From assembly GCA_964023205.1 (NCBI GenBank), contig OZ026836.1:1681501-1745500 (forward strand): DNA of 64,000 nt, given 5' to 3'. Below, in pieces: positions 35,890-47,942 of this stretch. The DNA comes from Lutraria lutraria. Taxonomy: Eukaryota; Mollusca; Bivalvia; Venerida; Mactridae. The position numbers were made by a program, and so were the translations under genes. Numbering within the stretch: the stretch's first letter is position 1; every line of letters starts with the position of its first letter. The notes under the pieces are model-generated. The model was not told the origin of the DNA and did no database searches. It was given only the letters and a program-made list of their open reading frames with translations.

Positions 35890-38108
35890 AGTTAAATTTT
35901 TTGGGAGCATATGTATACGTTGACTAGCTTCTGAATAATTGATCAGAAATCATTAAAGTGAGTCATAAGTTGATCTTAAGTACATCAAACTTCTGTAAGT
36001 AAAATTAATTTTCTGACTCAACTCCCAACATTACCCTGCAGCTCCAGAGCAGTTTAAACAAACCCGAATTAAAATGTGGAAGTTTAATAGCCATTATTGA
36101 AAAATGTAACTAGGCACCTCTGATTTACAATTTATTACAGAAAGTTTTGATAGAGGCATAATTTTAAAAAATCTTATGTTACATATTTGGTGCTTGTTCA
36201 ACATTATAAATATGTTTATCAGGGACAAAGTATAGAAAATTAAGAAAAAAAGCCAAGGAAAGCCTGTGCTTCGAAATTTTGTTCCAAAAATGGAAACGTA
36301 CCAACATAAGCTGTGCTGAGTATAGGACTGTTTAGTCCTAAGGCCTGTTTAATTGGTCAAATGGTAGAGCTCTTAACTGTTTGATTGATTGTCTTACAAT
36401 GCATACTATTGAGGCACACACCATTTCAATGGGATATCAATACATAATATAGTTACAGCTTAAATATTTGATAAAGTACTAATTGTCACTAGCATACAGA
36501 AGAGGAACCAGCTCATGTTTCAGTTATAACACTGCAATAAATTAATTTAACGCCAGCATAAAACAAAATTCACCGGGAATTTTACAATTTCATTAGGCAT
36601 TCAAAAAAGCAGCAATGTGGAAGAAATCAACAATGAAACTGAAACCATTATATCCATGTATCGTTATACTTGGCCATAGCCCATACTTATATAAACAAAC
36701 AAACAATGAGCTAAATTAGTTACAGAATTATTGAAATAACAATTACCATTTTAAGGCTACAGCAGATTCTCTGACGTTCGGACGGGAATCTAGTTAGATG
36801 TCAGATATTAATATTATTATACCACAAACATCTTTTTCTTATAATTATATAAAGTTGGTGCAAAACAAAAGACATGTAATTCAACATTGACGAGATATTG
36901 GACAAGTGGTTCATGGTCGAAAAACTAAAAACAAAAGATCAGAATTTTGCATTTCTGTAGAGGCGCGTGTAAATAAGAGAAGCTTGAAGCATAGGTATTT
37001 TTGACATCATAATTTAAATTGTAAAGAACTCTTTGTACCAACATATGAATGCAGGACACTAAAATAAACTTATCATCATTCAAAGATGTAAACCTGCAGG
37101 TAATTTCCAGAAAAATTATACAACCATAAAACAATCGCTTGCAGGGTGTAAGACCATCATTAATCCCGAGTTAGCTAACTTAGCTTTAAAAATTGAGTTG
37201 TAAATTATCATTATTAGTTTGTCCCTAAATAACCAGTTTTAATGTTCCAAAAAGTGGAACGGAACTTGCATGGCGTTAGATAAAAATGTAAAAGAACAAG
37301 CAATTTAAATTGCCAAAACAGACACTGATAGTCTAAGAAGTCAAGGATAAACATTCTGGTAAGCTATTTTTTTTCTTGGAACTGAAGAAAATGATTATCA
37401 ATGGTAGAATGACTAAATTATTTTACTTCAATTTTTACCCAATGATTTGAGCACAATAACATCAAAATGTTGAGTATCACAGCAGTCAATATAATTTCAC
37501 CAGCATCATACTGCATCTTCTATGTTTAAACTAGGACATACAATGTTAAATCATGTCCATCTAGGAATACTATTTCATTGGTTTGGAATTAGGCTTATTA
37601 AGTCATGCATACATTGTAATCAAAATGTGAAATGAAATAACACAAGGTAGTTTGTCCTCCTCATCTGCATAGTTTACTATGTTTAAAATATCTAATAACA
37701 AGAAGTGTTTGTCAAACACGGATGCCCCCTAACTGGATAATTTAAACTAGATCTTTGGCCTCAAAATCAATAGAGGTCATCTACATGTGATGACCAACCT
37801 CTCAACAAAAACTGAAGAGCTTAGCCGAGTAGTTCTCAAGTTATTGCCCAGACAAGGTTTGGTTACAGACTTACCAACATGTGCAAAGCAATCTACCCCC
37901 TTTTCTATGAAAGGGGACATGATTATCTATATATCACAAGTAACAATCAAATCAAGTATTTACAATACAGGGGACATAATTCATAAATATCACACTCATA
38001 ACCAAATTAGACATACGGTTATGTTCATACTTGCTACATTTATACACAATTTTCAGAAAACAATAATCATTCAAACATGGTAACACACTGTCAGAGTTAA
38101 TTCCTAGG
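35890..38108. other. ATF4-COX10 convergent intergenic stretch
   Basis: Between the convergent 3' ends of ATF4 and COX10. No gene recognised. Around 37700-37900 there is a block (GAAGTGTTTGTCAAACACGG, ATGCCCCC, CAAGGTTTGGTTACAGA) that resembles the sequence near 23905-24060 (ATGCCCC, GGGGTCATAA) and looks like a dispersed repeat. Confidence 0.4.
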
Positions 38109-41100
38109 TCATGATATTGTTTCAGGAACAGAATTCAAAGCTAATTGTTTCTTTTCACGATCACGTCCATATTTCTTTCCAACCAACATAAGAAGCATTA
38201 AAGCTGGTATGTGTACCAAAGTGAACCGAAACAGTTTTCTAGAAGAATTACTGTCCCCCTTTTTATAAAAGTTCCAAGCAAGATAAGTTAAGTACACATT
38301 TAATGGCAGTGAATCTACAGCAAAGGTCCATGTAGTTAGGTCCACCAGTGGTGCAGCTAAACACAAACCAATCATTCCTACACTATATCGTAGAGCGACT
38401 CGCTTACACAGGTCTGGTTTTATAACACTAGCCATCCTGTATCCACCCCGAGAATAATCTGGTCTCAGATTCCAGCTTAATGCATTAAAGTGAGGAAATT
38501 GCCAAGCATATAAGATAGCTCCCAGCATAAAAGCACCTGAAAAAGGAACATAACAAGAAGTAGATCTTATATCATAACAACATGATCGTAAGTAAAGAAA
38601 TCTAAGAAATTTTACTTGTATAATTAATAACGAAAATGTACACAGAATTCATTAGTTTGTAGGTTAATCATATCATTCACATTTATTTCAATAAAAGAGT
38701 TGAGAATTTTTTATTTCAAAAAATCGGTTCAGATAAGTATAGTGATGGGTTAAGAAAACATAGGGTAAGTTTGATAATAAGCCAAGGGCAATATATATGC
38801 AGTAAGACATTTTTTGTAACCTCAAGCAGTGATAAAAAGGGAAAAATTACATGAAAGAGGCAAATTTGGAGAATATCCATAATGAAATATGGGAAATAGA
38901 TTTTGAGGTTTTGTTAGGGGGAAAATGTAGCTTATTTTCCAAGGAGAAGACACTAACTATCGGTGTCACATTTTAAGTAAAAATTCTTCATGAATAGTAT
39001 AATTATGTATCAACATTTTAAGAAGAATGTCCCATCTTTGAAACCACATGAGACCTAAATTAGAAATATGTTTGTTTGCCCTTTACCTACCCTGACTTTT
39101 AGAAGAGGGTCAGTAGGTAGGAAAAATAATTGATTTCTGAATTTTACCTTTACCTAGCATGAATTTACACTTCTATCTAGAAGCATTCTATAGTCATTTT
39201 ATGTATTCTGCTACCATTCAACAATTCATTGTGTGCTTTAATCAGCCATAAACATGTACTCAGTGCCTTGACACACATGATTATTTTCCTTCATTACTTT
39301 ATTTTTTTATCAAAAGCACTGTGTACATGTATATTTTCCCAAGTATAAAAAAAGTTCTCCCAGATTTTGCAATAAATTTTTTTGTTTTTGAGTCGGCATG
39401 ATTTTTTCGGGTCAATCGGCTAAGGGCAAACAAACTTAATTTTAATTTAAGCCTGAGTAACCATGTCATCTATCAAATGTACCTACTTCATGAATAGTAC
39501 ATGCATCAACATTGTAACTAGTAAATACCTGGTTCCAGCATTCCAGTACAAGCTGTCCAGCCCATCATTGGAGGTATGGCTCCTACAATGGAACCTACCC
39601 AGGTATTTAATATACTATATCTCTTCATAGGTGTGTAAACTAGAGTGTATAGACCCAGGTTGAAGGCTCCTAATGTTGCAGTGAGAGGATTTACTCCGTA
39701 AGTCAATAAAGCCAAACCCATTGATCCAGATATCACAGCGAACGAGACGGCATGTAATGGACTGAAATAGAAAATAACTATTCAGAAAAACATATACATG
39801 TATACAGAACCACATGTCAGTCTTAAAATAACTAAATACAGTCAAATCTGTATAAGGGGCCACCTGTGAATAAAGGTCATTTGTTTAAAAACCATCTATG
39901 ATTATTAAGAACAAACTGACCTCCGAATAAAGACCCAATATGTCCTTCCCCATGGTGGTCTGTTCACAGGTTTGTATATTTTAAACTTATGAATCTGACT
40001 ATATGTTATGAAACATGGAACTTATGTGTAGTCTCTTCAATACTAAGCCAGTAAGGATATCTGATTTCCTGCAAAGCTATGCCTGGAGACCACTTATAAT
40101 GAAAATACAATACAAAATATAGTTACAACACTTCACACAGAGTATATTTTGATGAATGTAAATACTTGAACAATTTTTATTCCTATTGTAATAAACAGCT
40201 GAGTTCAGATAATAAACATCAAATCCAACACAAGGTGCTTCTTCACAGGTTTACAAAATTAACCTAAATTAATGTTGATGTTTATGATGAAATGATAGGG
40301 ATGTAGGATTTCAATGATGGAAAGGACAAGTTAAGTTATTGAGTAGTTTAAAGGGGCATGCCCAGGAACTGCTGTGTCTTTTTTTTTCGTACACCAAAAA
40401 TGCGTTTATCACTTGTAAAAACAATTATTACCGAAAAGTCAAAGAACAATGTGCCTTCAAAAATGGCCCTATAACGCACGCGTGGGTATTTGTATGTCGG
40501 TTTAAATAAAAGGCTTACAAGCCTTTTATTGACGACAACGATATTTCCGATTCGTCTGAGAATTTAACTTTCAAGCAGCAAAACAATGATATTTACCTAT
40601 AATTGATCGATAGATAAGCTTTATGTCGCAAACAATGAAAATGACATGAGCAATACTTACCATTTCACAGTTTGTTGACATTTTTTTCCGCTTTTGACAG
40701 ATCCCGAAAGGGTCGAGTTATGAAAATGACGAATATTTTCTAAGGCATAATCGGCAGGTTTGGTAAATCTTGAAATGTGTATTTTGAGTCAAATAGCGGG
40801 ACATTTCGTAAATATTTTACAGGACTTTCATTAATTGATTTAGGCATTCAAATGATACCAATTTGATTTATATTCGAGACGCTTCAGTTCCAGGGCATGC
40901 CCCTTTAACAGTGTTAGCACAATCAACTGACAATGAACTGTAGAACAACTTATTACCAAATAACTGTCCTGAACTTAGAACATATTATTTCAAAAGTGCA
41001 TACAAACTTACCTCAAATATCCTCTTACAAGGACTCTGTTTTTTGTTCGGTTCATTTGAGAATCATATGGAATTTCAAAGTACTGAAAAAAAACAAGTGA

Positions 41101-44100
41101 ATTAGAAATAAAATTATAACAAATGAAATATCATTGTAATTGTTGCTTTTGTGTCATACCTGTTAAAAAGGTTATCATGAAGCTATTACACATCAATTTA
41201 ATAAATGATAATCAATTTGGGCTTAACACCATTTTTCAACAATTTTTCTTTCTAGTCATATGAATAATGATAAAATCATGAATTATATTTATGAAGATGT
41301 CCAAGTTGACATACATGTATTCTCTCATTTAACAGTCTGCGAAATTAGCACTTGCCCAGTTGTGCGGGACAATCAATTATAAATCGATTCGGACAAGTAA
41401 CTTTTGCAGTAATTAAGTATAGAGTGTAAAGGAAAACTATTCACTTTCGGTGATTTGTACAAGTAGTTCCAAATCCTAAATTTACAGACTGATTTCATAT
41501 TCTAGATGAATGAACTCATCATCAAAAATCAACATTTATAGGGACTGAGATTCAGAGGAAGTCAGTATTACTTACTAGTTTTTACTCAACAACTTACTTG
41601 GTTCATGGCATTTGCTGAACATGAGGTGAGAGCAGTACCAATTGTACATGCGAGAAATGTTTGAAGTATGAAAGGATCTGGAGCTACAGCGTACCCAGCC
41701 ATTGTTGTGATGACAACTAAACCTGCAAATATACCATAAATTGCTTATTCAGCCAATCATCAAAAAGATCAAGCAAATACATTTTACCAATGTACTGTAA
41801 TGTTTATCTGTAGTTCAACAGCCCATTCAACAGCTGTGGTCATTTCAGGGCTGGCCCAGAGAGAGGGGAGATAAGATACAGGAGAACTTGGCTTTTGTAA
41901 CATTAAATTCTATCCTTATTCTTGCTTCAAGTAGTTTTTCCTGGTTCTTTATTGTGCCCAGTGTAAAGCAATGATACACAAACCGTCATTTTTCTGTGTT
42001 TTTCCTAACACAGTACTTGGCTCAATAGATGGTACGGTAAACTGTAAGTGTAACTAGATAAAGCTCTGAACATCAGATTATAATATACCGGTATATCTTA
42101 TACATATTGTCCAAAACCGTAGTTGAATTTAATGATAATCTATGGTAGCACATCACAATTCTGGCATGATGACTGTTTTAATATCAGCAAAAATGTATCA
42201 ACATCCAAATGTAGTAAATAAAATTGATTATTTACATGTATTCACCAATGTAGATTATAAATTTATGAAATAATCAAACAAAATCTATCAAGTCAAAATT
42301 TTGTCATTCATGAAGAACAACTGTTATAAATACCTGTAAGTCTGAATTTGGACAGATTCATATAATACTGAGGTAGTTTAGCATAATCCAATTTCATCTC
42401 CCTCCATGTTAGTTCTGACACTGACTCTATATTGGCTGCTGGATTGGTCTTATCGATTTTTAACACATCATCGTAATCAAAAGTTAGCTTTACTACCCGG
42501 TCTTGATTTGGTATTGATACTTCAAATTCCTTCTTCTTCTTGGCGCCATTGTTAACATTTAATGTTACTGAACTTTCTTTGAGAAATACAGTAAAATCTT
42601 GAGTGTTATTTGCTGATATGCCATGTTGATTGTCATTGCCTGACTTTTCTGATCCTGCCTCACTGTTGATCTCAGAGGAGGCTTCATTCTGATCCCCGAG
42701 CTTTTTGGACTGATTTGGAACTTTAATTAAGATTACTTTATGATTTTGTTTGTCTGATGGTTTTAGTTTATCATCAAAACTGGAATTAGTGTCACATGAA
42801 GAGACAGCCACTTTAGGCTTACTGGAAAGCTGAAGAGAGAAATATAAAGTTCATTAATGTAATTGACACCACACATTATAATTATTTAAATGATCTACCA
42901 ATCAGAATTTAATTAAAATGCATCACGAAAGTAGAATTAATTTTTTTGTAGCAACCAGATGGGTAACAGAGGTCCACATGTCTGTATACATTTAGTATAA
43001 ATCATATAAATTTTAATCAAGATGAAAATATTCAAGATGATAACCAGACAAGTGGCATTACTATATACTAGTTAGTGTGTTTAAAAACTAAGTTTAATAT
43101 AGTGAGCTCTAATGTATGATCAATCTTGATTAACTTTAAGCTCAAGATACTAACGCCAAAGACAAAAACCATAGGAACTATAACCCGTTGCCAAAGACGT
43201 ATGTACGGAATACTGTTAGTGCCATATGACATTACAACTATGCGATATGATGCATGACATTTTGAAACGACACATGACAATGCAATACGACAGGCAACAA
43301 TGCGATAAATATATGACAATTCGCCAAAATGTCGCAAAATATTACTTCGCGTTGTCGTGCCTCGAGTTGCCTATTTTGAGATGATATGTCGTGATGTGGT
43401 ATGATCAGGTATCATATTGTCGCGATGTTGTATGGCAAAAACGCAATGTGGTACCACATGGTAGAGCGTCACAGCCTGCATTTTGGTGACGAGCGACAAT
43501 GCCATTCCAGGATACAACATCGTGACATTTTAACAAATGTCATGTCCAATTGTCACATGGATGAAATTTCCACTACAGGTACCCATGGGATCCAATTATC
43601 CCCTTCACTTGTTGAAATATTTTCGTTATTATTTGCTGATGATGTAGCCTTAATGTCTGATACGATTGGTGGTTTGCAAAAGCAGTTAAATGCATTAAAT
43701 AAGTTTTGTGTTGAAAGCCAGTTGATAGTTAACTTGAAAAAAACTAAGGTTTTAGTTTTTAGAAAGGGTGGAAGACTTTCGAAAAAAGAAAAATGGTACT
43801 ATAATAGAAAATGCTTAGATTGCGTATCAGGTTTTACTTATGTTGGAATATATTTTAGTCAATCATTATCGATGTATAAAATGGCTGAACAGAATGCACT
43901 AAAATTGTATGATAGCCTTGGTTATGTTAACTGGGTTACTAATATTCGTTTGAATTTATTTAGAAATGGTTTTGGCTTTGTTTGGGATTCTCAGTATGTT
44001 GCTGATAAAAAAATATTTTTATATCAATATACCCAACGTTTAAAAGACCAGTACTTACAGATATGGAGGCAAGATTGTATAAGTAATAGTAAACTTTCTA

Positions 44101-46125
44101 GTTTCTACATCCATGATAAAAAAGACTTTGGATTGGAATCGTATGTTGATTGTATTGATTTATTGAAATATAAACGTTATATAACCAATTACAGAGCATC
44201 CTCTCATTGTCTTATGATAGAAGTCGGAAGGCACCAAGGTATTCCACGTAATCAACGTTTTTGTAAATTTTGTCGAAGTACCATAGAGGACGAGTACCAT
44301 TTTGTATTAATTTGTCCTCTGTATTTTACCATTAGAAAAAAATATATTCCTAATAAATTTACAATTCACCCATCATTTATTAAGTTTATTAGTCTTATGG
44401 TCAGTAAAAATGAAATCTTGATTAGAAATCTGTCCATGTATTTAGTCAACGCCTATACTGAAAGGAATAATTACATAAAAAATCTGTCAAATTTGTAAAG
44501 ATTTATTGTATTTTCAAATGCATTACATTTTGATTACAATAAAAAGTAATATTAAACTATCGATTGATTAAATTATATATTAAACAATGTGTAGATTTTT
44601 TACTGAATGCAATTATTTTTTCTCTCATGTTGTGTAAAATTACAGATGAAAGAATACTATATATGGAGGAAGGAAGAGTTTTATTGTACATGTTGTATGA
44701 TTATTGAACTATCTATTCCAATATACACTTGTATTTTTGCTAAAATTGCATTTGCAATTCGACTCTCTATTTGTTTAAATTGTAATGCTATAATTTGTAT
44801 TTTGGGCCGGAGGCCTATATTACGTAAATAAACTATTGATATTGATATTGAATTGTCACATGTAGTATTGCATTGTAGCGATGATGTATCACAATGCCGC
44901 GCGTCATGCTACGGACGCCTAGGTCACACACGACAATGTGACACAACATTCTAATTTAATAAAAGTCATTTTTCATTGTCACAATGTCATGCCTGAGCCT
45001 CACTACATTGTATTGTTGAGCGTCGCTAAAATGCAGGACAAACACACAACAACACTATACAACACTGCGACCAAGCAAAATGACGTGGGACAATGTGATA
45101 TGACACATGACAAACTCACAAAGTGAAGCAACATTTTGACAAATGTCAAATCGCGTTGTCGGCAGTCACTCGTCATTGGGGGGCGATCAATGACACTAAC
45201 AGGATTCCGTAATTCTGTGTGTAGTCCTTGTTATCACCGAAATCATTGCATTTATAACCAATGTGTTGTTTTTTTTAATAATTATTCAGACTTGTTCATA
45301 GGGCTGTGGATCGTCGGGTAAGTGGCGATCCGATCCAATCCACTATTCAACACTTGCGATCCGCAAATCAAATCACGAATCTTTTGTTATCAAGTAACCC
45401 ATCTAACACTTCAAAATTGCAGTCTTGATGACAGCTTAATTTAATTTGCTTTTAGGAACAATGAAGTAAATCAATATAAATTGTTCTATGGCTTAAATTC
45501 ATATTTACCAGCATTAATTTCTGCCGTTTGAACTTTGAGCCTGTGACTCAATATTTAATGATCTGATTTGACCTCCCAAACAAAGTAGTCTTTGATGAGC
45601 CAATATGACCAATATATTCAGAGAAAAGGGAATACACTTTATGATAGAAAAACAAGATCGCAAACCACAAATCTCTGTAATTACGAGTATTCATACTCGA
45701 TTTTTCTATTTGATTTGTGAATAAAAGTATTTTGACGTATTTTGTCGGTCAATAGCTATACATAGCTAATGTTATTTTGTTGTATGTAAACCGACTATAA
45801 ATAATTTTTTGTATCTTGTATCTTGACTTGATTACTCGTTAGCCCTACTTGTTCACAATAATTATCATTTGAATAAAAATATTAACTACAAGATCTTCAA
45901 ATATAGATTAGAAAACAAACAATGTACAGCTGATGCATCAGTTAGTGTAAAATGAACTTTTATAATTACACTCACCTGTCTCAGTCGTAGATGAACCCTC
46001 CCTGTTAGCTGTAAGTGTAAAGACGAGACAGCAGAACTCAATTGTCGCCGCACAGAGGCTTTGCAACATGAATGACAATATAAAGCTGACTTTCTAAACA
46101 ACGAACATGATGCGTGAATAGGCAT
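38109..46125 (-). CDS. COX10: Protohaem IX farnesyltransferase, mitochondrial, 6 exons, 500 aa
   Basis: Converts haem B to haem O for cytochrome c oxidase assembly; inner mitochondrial membrane, UbiA prenyltransferase family. Exons: 46125-45976, 42829-42334, 41722-41598, 41082-41012, 39761-39529, 38536-38109; all GT-AG with matching phases. An in-frame TGA lies eight codons above the ATG. The Arg/Ser/Cys-rich N-terminus fits a mitochondrial presequence. Exon 2 encodes a long Lys/Ser/Asn-rich linker (residues 51-160), which explains 500 aa versus about 440 in human. Diagnostic motifs: [18 protein letters not shown] (prenyl-diphosphate/Mg site, N256, D264, R269), [54 protein letters not shown] and DYSRGGYRM. 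Several hydrophobic segments span residues 217-480. Identification is confident. Confidence 0.95.
39070..39435. mobile_element. MITE-like element in COX10 intron 5
   Basis: Non-coding 366-bp block with inverted termini GTTTGTTTGCCCTTTA (39070-39085) and TAAGGGCAAACAAAC (39421-39435). No ORF. A target-site duplication was not clear. Confidence 0.55.
39836..39977. mobile_element. Dispersed element family B, copy 2, in COX10 intron 4
   Basis: Shorter relative of 22749-22932: TACAGTCAAATCTGTATAAG, GGCCACCTGTGAATAAAGGT, a central ATTATTAAGAACAAA, CCGAATAAAG, ATGTCCTTCCCCATGGTGGT, then TTCACAGG. Non-coding. Confidence 0.6.
40348..40908. mobile_element. TTAA-bounded MITE, 561 bp, in COX10 intron 4
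   Basis: Begins TTAA-AGGGGCATGCCCAGGA and ends in the reverse complement, with TTAA-AGGGGCATGCCC followed by TGGAACTG. The terminal inverted repeat is about 24 bp with one mismatch, and both ends carry TTAA. It is non-coding with an internal hairpin (AATAAAAGGCTT-AC-AAGCCTTTTATT near 40505-40530). The TTAA ends suggest piggyBac-type mobilisation. It is a different family from the MTNK intron 1 elements. Confidence 0.8.
41813..42035 (-). mobile_element. SINE family S, copy 2 (minus, truncated)
   Basis: Matches the body and tail of the SINE at 50187-50490 (CAGCTGTGGTCATTTCA, GAGAGAGGGGAGATAAGATA, GTGCCCAGTGTAAAGCA, TAACACAGTACTTGGCTCAA) in reverse orientation but lacks the tRNA-like head. It lies in COX10 intron 2. 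Confidence 0.65.
43195..43559. repeat. Degenerate ACAATG/GCGATA-rich repeat, left part
   Basis: Cryptically repetitive sequence with many variants of ATGACA, ACAATGCGATA and GTCGCGATGT, split from a matching block at 44851-45175 by the LINE insertion. It lies in COX10 intron 1. It looks like a decayed satellite or array; the unit is too degenerate to define by eye. Confidence 0.5.
43560..44850 (+). mobile_element. 5'-truncated non-LTR retrotransposon (RT C-terminal half)
   Basis: A 1.29-kb insertion antisense to COX10 in its intron 1. It is flanked by a perfect 12-bp target-site duplication AATTGTCACATG (43548-43559 and 44851-44862). The frame is open from the insertion edge to a stop ending at 44498 (about 312 codons): reverse transcriptase catalytic box FADDVALMS, then [27 protein letters not shown], and a C-terminal zinc-knuckle-like [22 protein letters not shown] 3' UTR with GGGCCGGAGGCC and AATAAA ends in short ATTGAT repeats. 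The clade (L2/CR1-like?) cannot be fixed. The reading frame seen upstream to 43401 belongs to the target sequence. Confidence 0.85.
44851..45175. repeat. Degenerate ACAATG-rich repeat, right part
   Basis: Continuation of the block at 43195-43559 after the LINE insertion: TGTCACATG, CACGACAATGTGACACAACA, GGGACAATGTGATATGACAC. Its right edge near 45175 is approximate. Confidence 0.5.
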
Positions 46126-46213
46126 TTTGGAATTTAAAAGGTTAAATCACATTTTGGACGACTGTAGAAGTTTATGTAAGCGCTTAGTTTATACAATTAT
46201 GAGCATCATGGGC

Positions 46214-46236
46214 GCCGCCATGTTGCTTCAAGGTCA
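46214..46236 (-). promoter_or_regulatory. YY1-type and ERR-type sites upstream of COX10
   Basis: Read on the minus strand, AACATGGCGGC (46224-46214) matches the YY1 consensus AAnATGGCGGC. On the plus strand TCAAGGTCA (46228-46236) is an exact estrogen-related-receptor element. They lie 89-111 bp upstream of the COX10 start codon, where a core promoter is expected. A TCACGTG E-box follows at 46319-46325. Both factors regulate mitochondrial genes in animals; binding here is inferred. Confidence 0.5.
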
Positions 46237-46489
46237 CATTCGGAATATGCATAAGTGAACGAAAGATTTTCAAGTAGCGTAAAGCGTTTCTATCACCTCA
46301 GCTTCGAATACACGCTGGTCACGTGCTACCCTCGTAAATCACTATAGGCAATATCTAGATCGAATAAAATGATAATGTTGTACAAAAACAAATATCAACG
46401 TGCTTTTTAAAGGTAAGGTACTGATTATATATATTTGTGACAGGATTTCCATGTATGTAAATTACCAATTAAAATACAGCCTTGGACAA

Positions 46490-47400
46490 GCTGGGTAACT
46501 CCTGAGTCTTCAGGGTTTGATAGAGTTAAAACCCTTCATGGACAACATCATAATATGCTGATTTATTACTGTATAATTTAATACATAATTAAGTTTGCAC
46601 CAAGTGCTTTTTGAGATATATATGACGTACACTATTTTCATATATAGTATATATATATAATGCCAAAAATGCAAATTCTAGGGAAGATAGTTGTACGTCA
46701 GAGTCTTCAGTCTTAAACTTAAACCAGTTTACTTCAGTCATTGACGGAGTTAGCACCCTTTATCACGCACAACTTCATGATAGGCAAATAAATTAACATT
46801 CCTGTACAATTTCACAAACCTGCACTTAATGCTTTTTGTATATGGTACGTGTGACATAATAATTTCATTTAATATGTAATGCCACAGTACAAATTCAAGG
46901 GCATGTAACTCAGAGTCTTCAGCGTTTGATAAACTGGTTCCAGTTAACTTAATTAATTGTCTGTACAAATTAATCCTTTGGTGCACTGCAACATGGAACG
47001 GGAACCAGTTTACAGCGTTTGACAGAGTTAAAACCCTTAATGCACAACTTCATAATATGCTGATTTATTCCTGTATAATTTCATAAGTATGCACTTGCTT
47101 AAAAATGCTTTTTTGAGACATATGTGACATGCGTGACACAAAATTTTCACATAATATTATGTGACAAAATACAAATTCAAGGACAGATAACTCCAGAGTC
47201 TTCAGCATTTGACAGTGTTAAAACCCTTCATGCATAACTTCATGGGCTGATAAACATTTATGTACATAATTTCATAACTCGATCTGTACCAAATATACCT
47301 TTGGAGATATATGCATGGCACTATATGTAAGATTGTTTGACGGAAGGGCGGACATTCGTAAACCTATATCCCCCCATCTTTCATTGTGGGGGGCTTAAAA
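46490..47400. repeat. Tandem repeat, four diverged 200-280 bp units
   Basis: GAGTCTTCAG recurs at 46504, 46701, 46913 and 47196, each time with related downstream blocks (GTT.GATAGAGTTAAAACCCTT, CAACTTCATAATATGCTGAT, GTATAATTTCATAA, TTGAGATATATG). The third unit carries an extra segment with inverted TAAACTGGTTCC/GGAACCAGTTTA. The array ends in GGAAGGGCGGACA and a CCCCCC...GGGGGG hairpin near 47370-47392, resembling the element at 55165-55430. It lies between COX10 and WIPI2. Confidence 0.7.
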
Positions 47401-47552
47401 TAGACCAAAAGTAAAATAGTTAGTCAGTTGTTTTGGAAAAATAGTACGTATTGACAGAGCCTTTAAAAGCGCTGTTTTGAATCAAGAAATTATAATTCGT
47501 ACAAAACTAAAAAAAAAATTGGGTAGATATAATTGTGCACAAACAACATTAT

Positions 47553-47596
47553 ATCAAGGACTTATATACATACATGTATGTATATAAGTCCTTGAT
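47553..47596. repeat. 44-bp perfect palindrome upstream of WIPI2
   Basis: ATCAAGGACTTATATACATA followed by its exact reverse complement with no spacer beyond the CATG centre. The same core (CAAGGACTT.../AAGTCCTTG) occurs at 30883-30985 and in a diverged form at 31345-31390. It may be the remnant of a short inverted-repeat element. Confidence 0.8.
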
Positions 47597-47942
47597 TATA
47601 TGTAAGTAATGACATTCTACACAAACTGCCAATATAAATAAAATCAACTTTAACACAAGAAAAAAATATTGATAATCAGTTCAAAATTTGCAAAATGAAT
47701 TTTAAGTGTGCATGAATATGCACAATTGAACGACTCTTTGTGAAATTTGTTTTCTTTTCGCTTCTTCACGTTGCGTCCGAGATATTGTGATTTTGGGCCA
47801 ATCAAATCAACGGGAACTAGGTTAGTCACAAAATGTCAGCCGAAGTAAACAGTAATTGAAAGATAAATAAAATGCGCAATACACTTTAGTGACAACCACG
47901 GATTACTTATACGGAGGCGTGTCAAGAGGCTTGACTGGACTC

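Noticed and set aside
43401..44498. A single 365-codon gene
   Set aside because: The first about 53 codons lie in the target repeat and its duplication; only the part from 43560 is LINE coding sequence.
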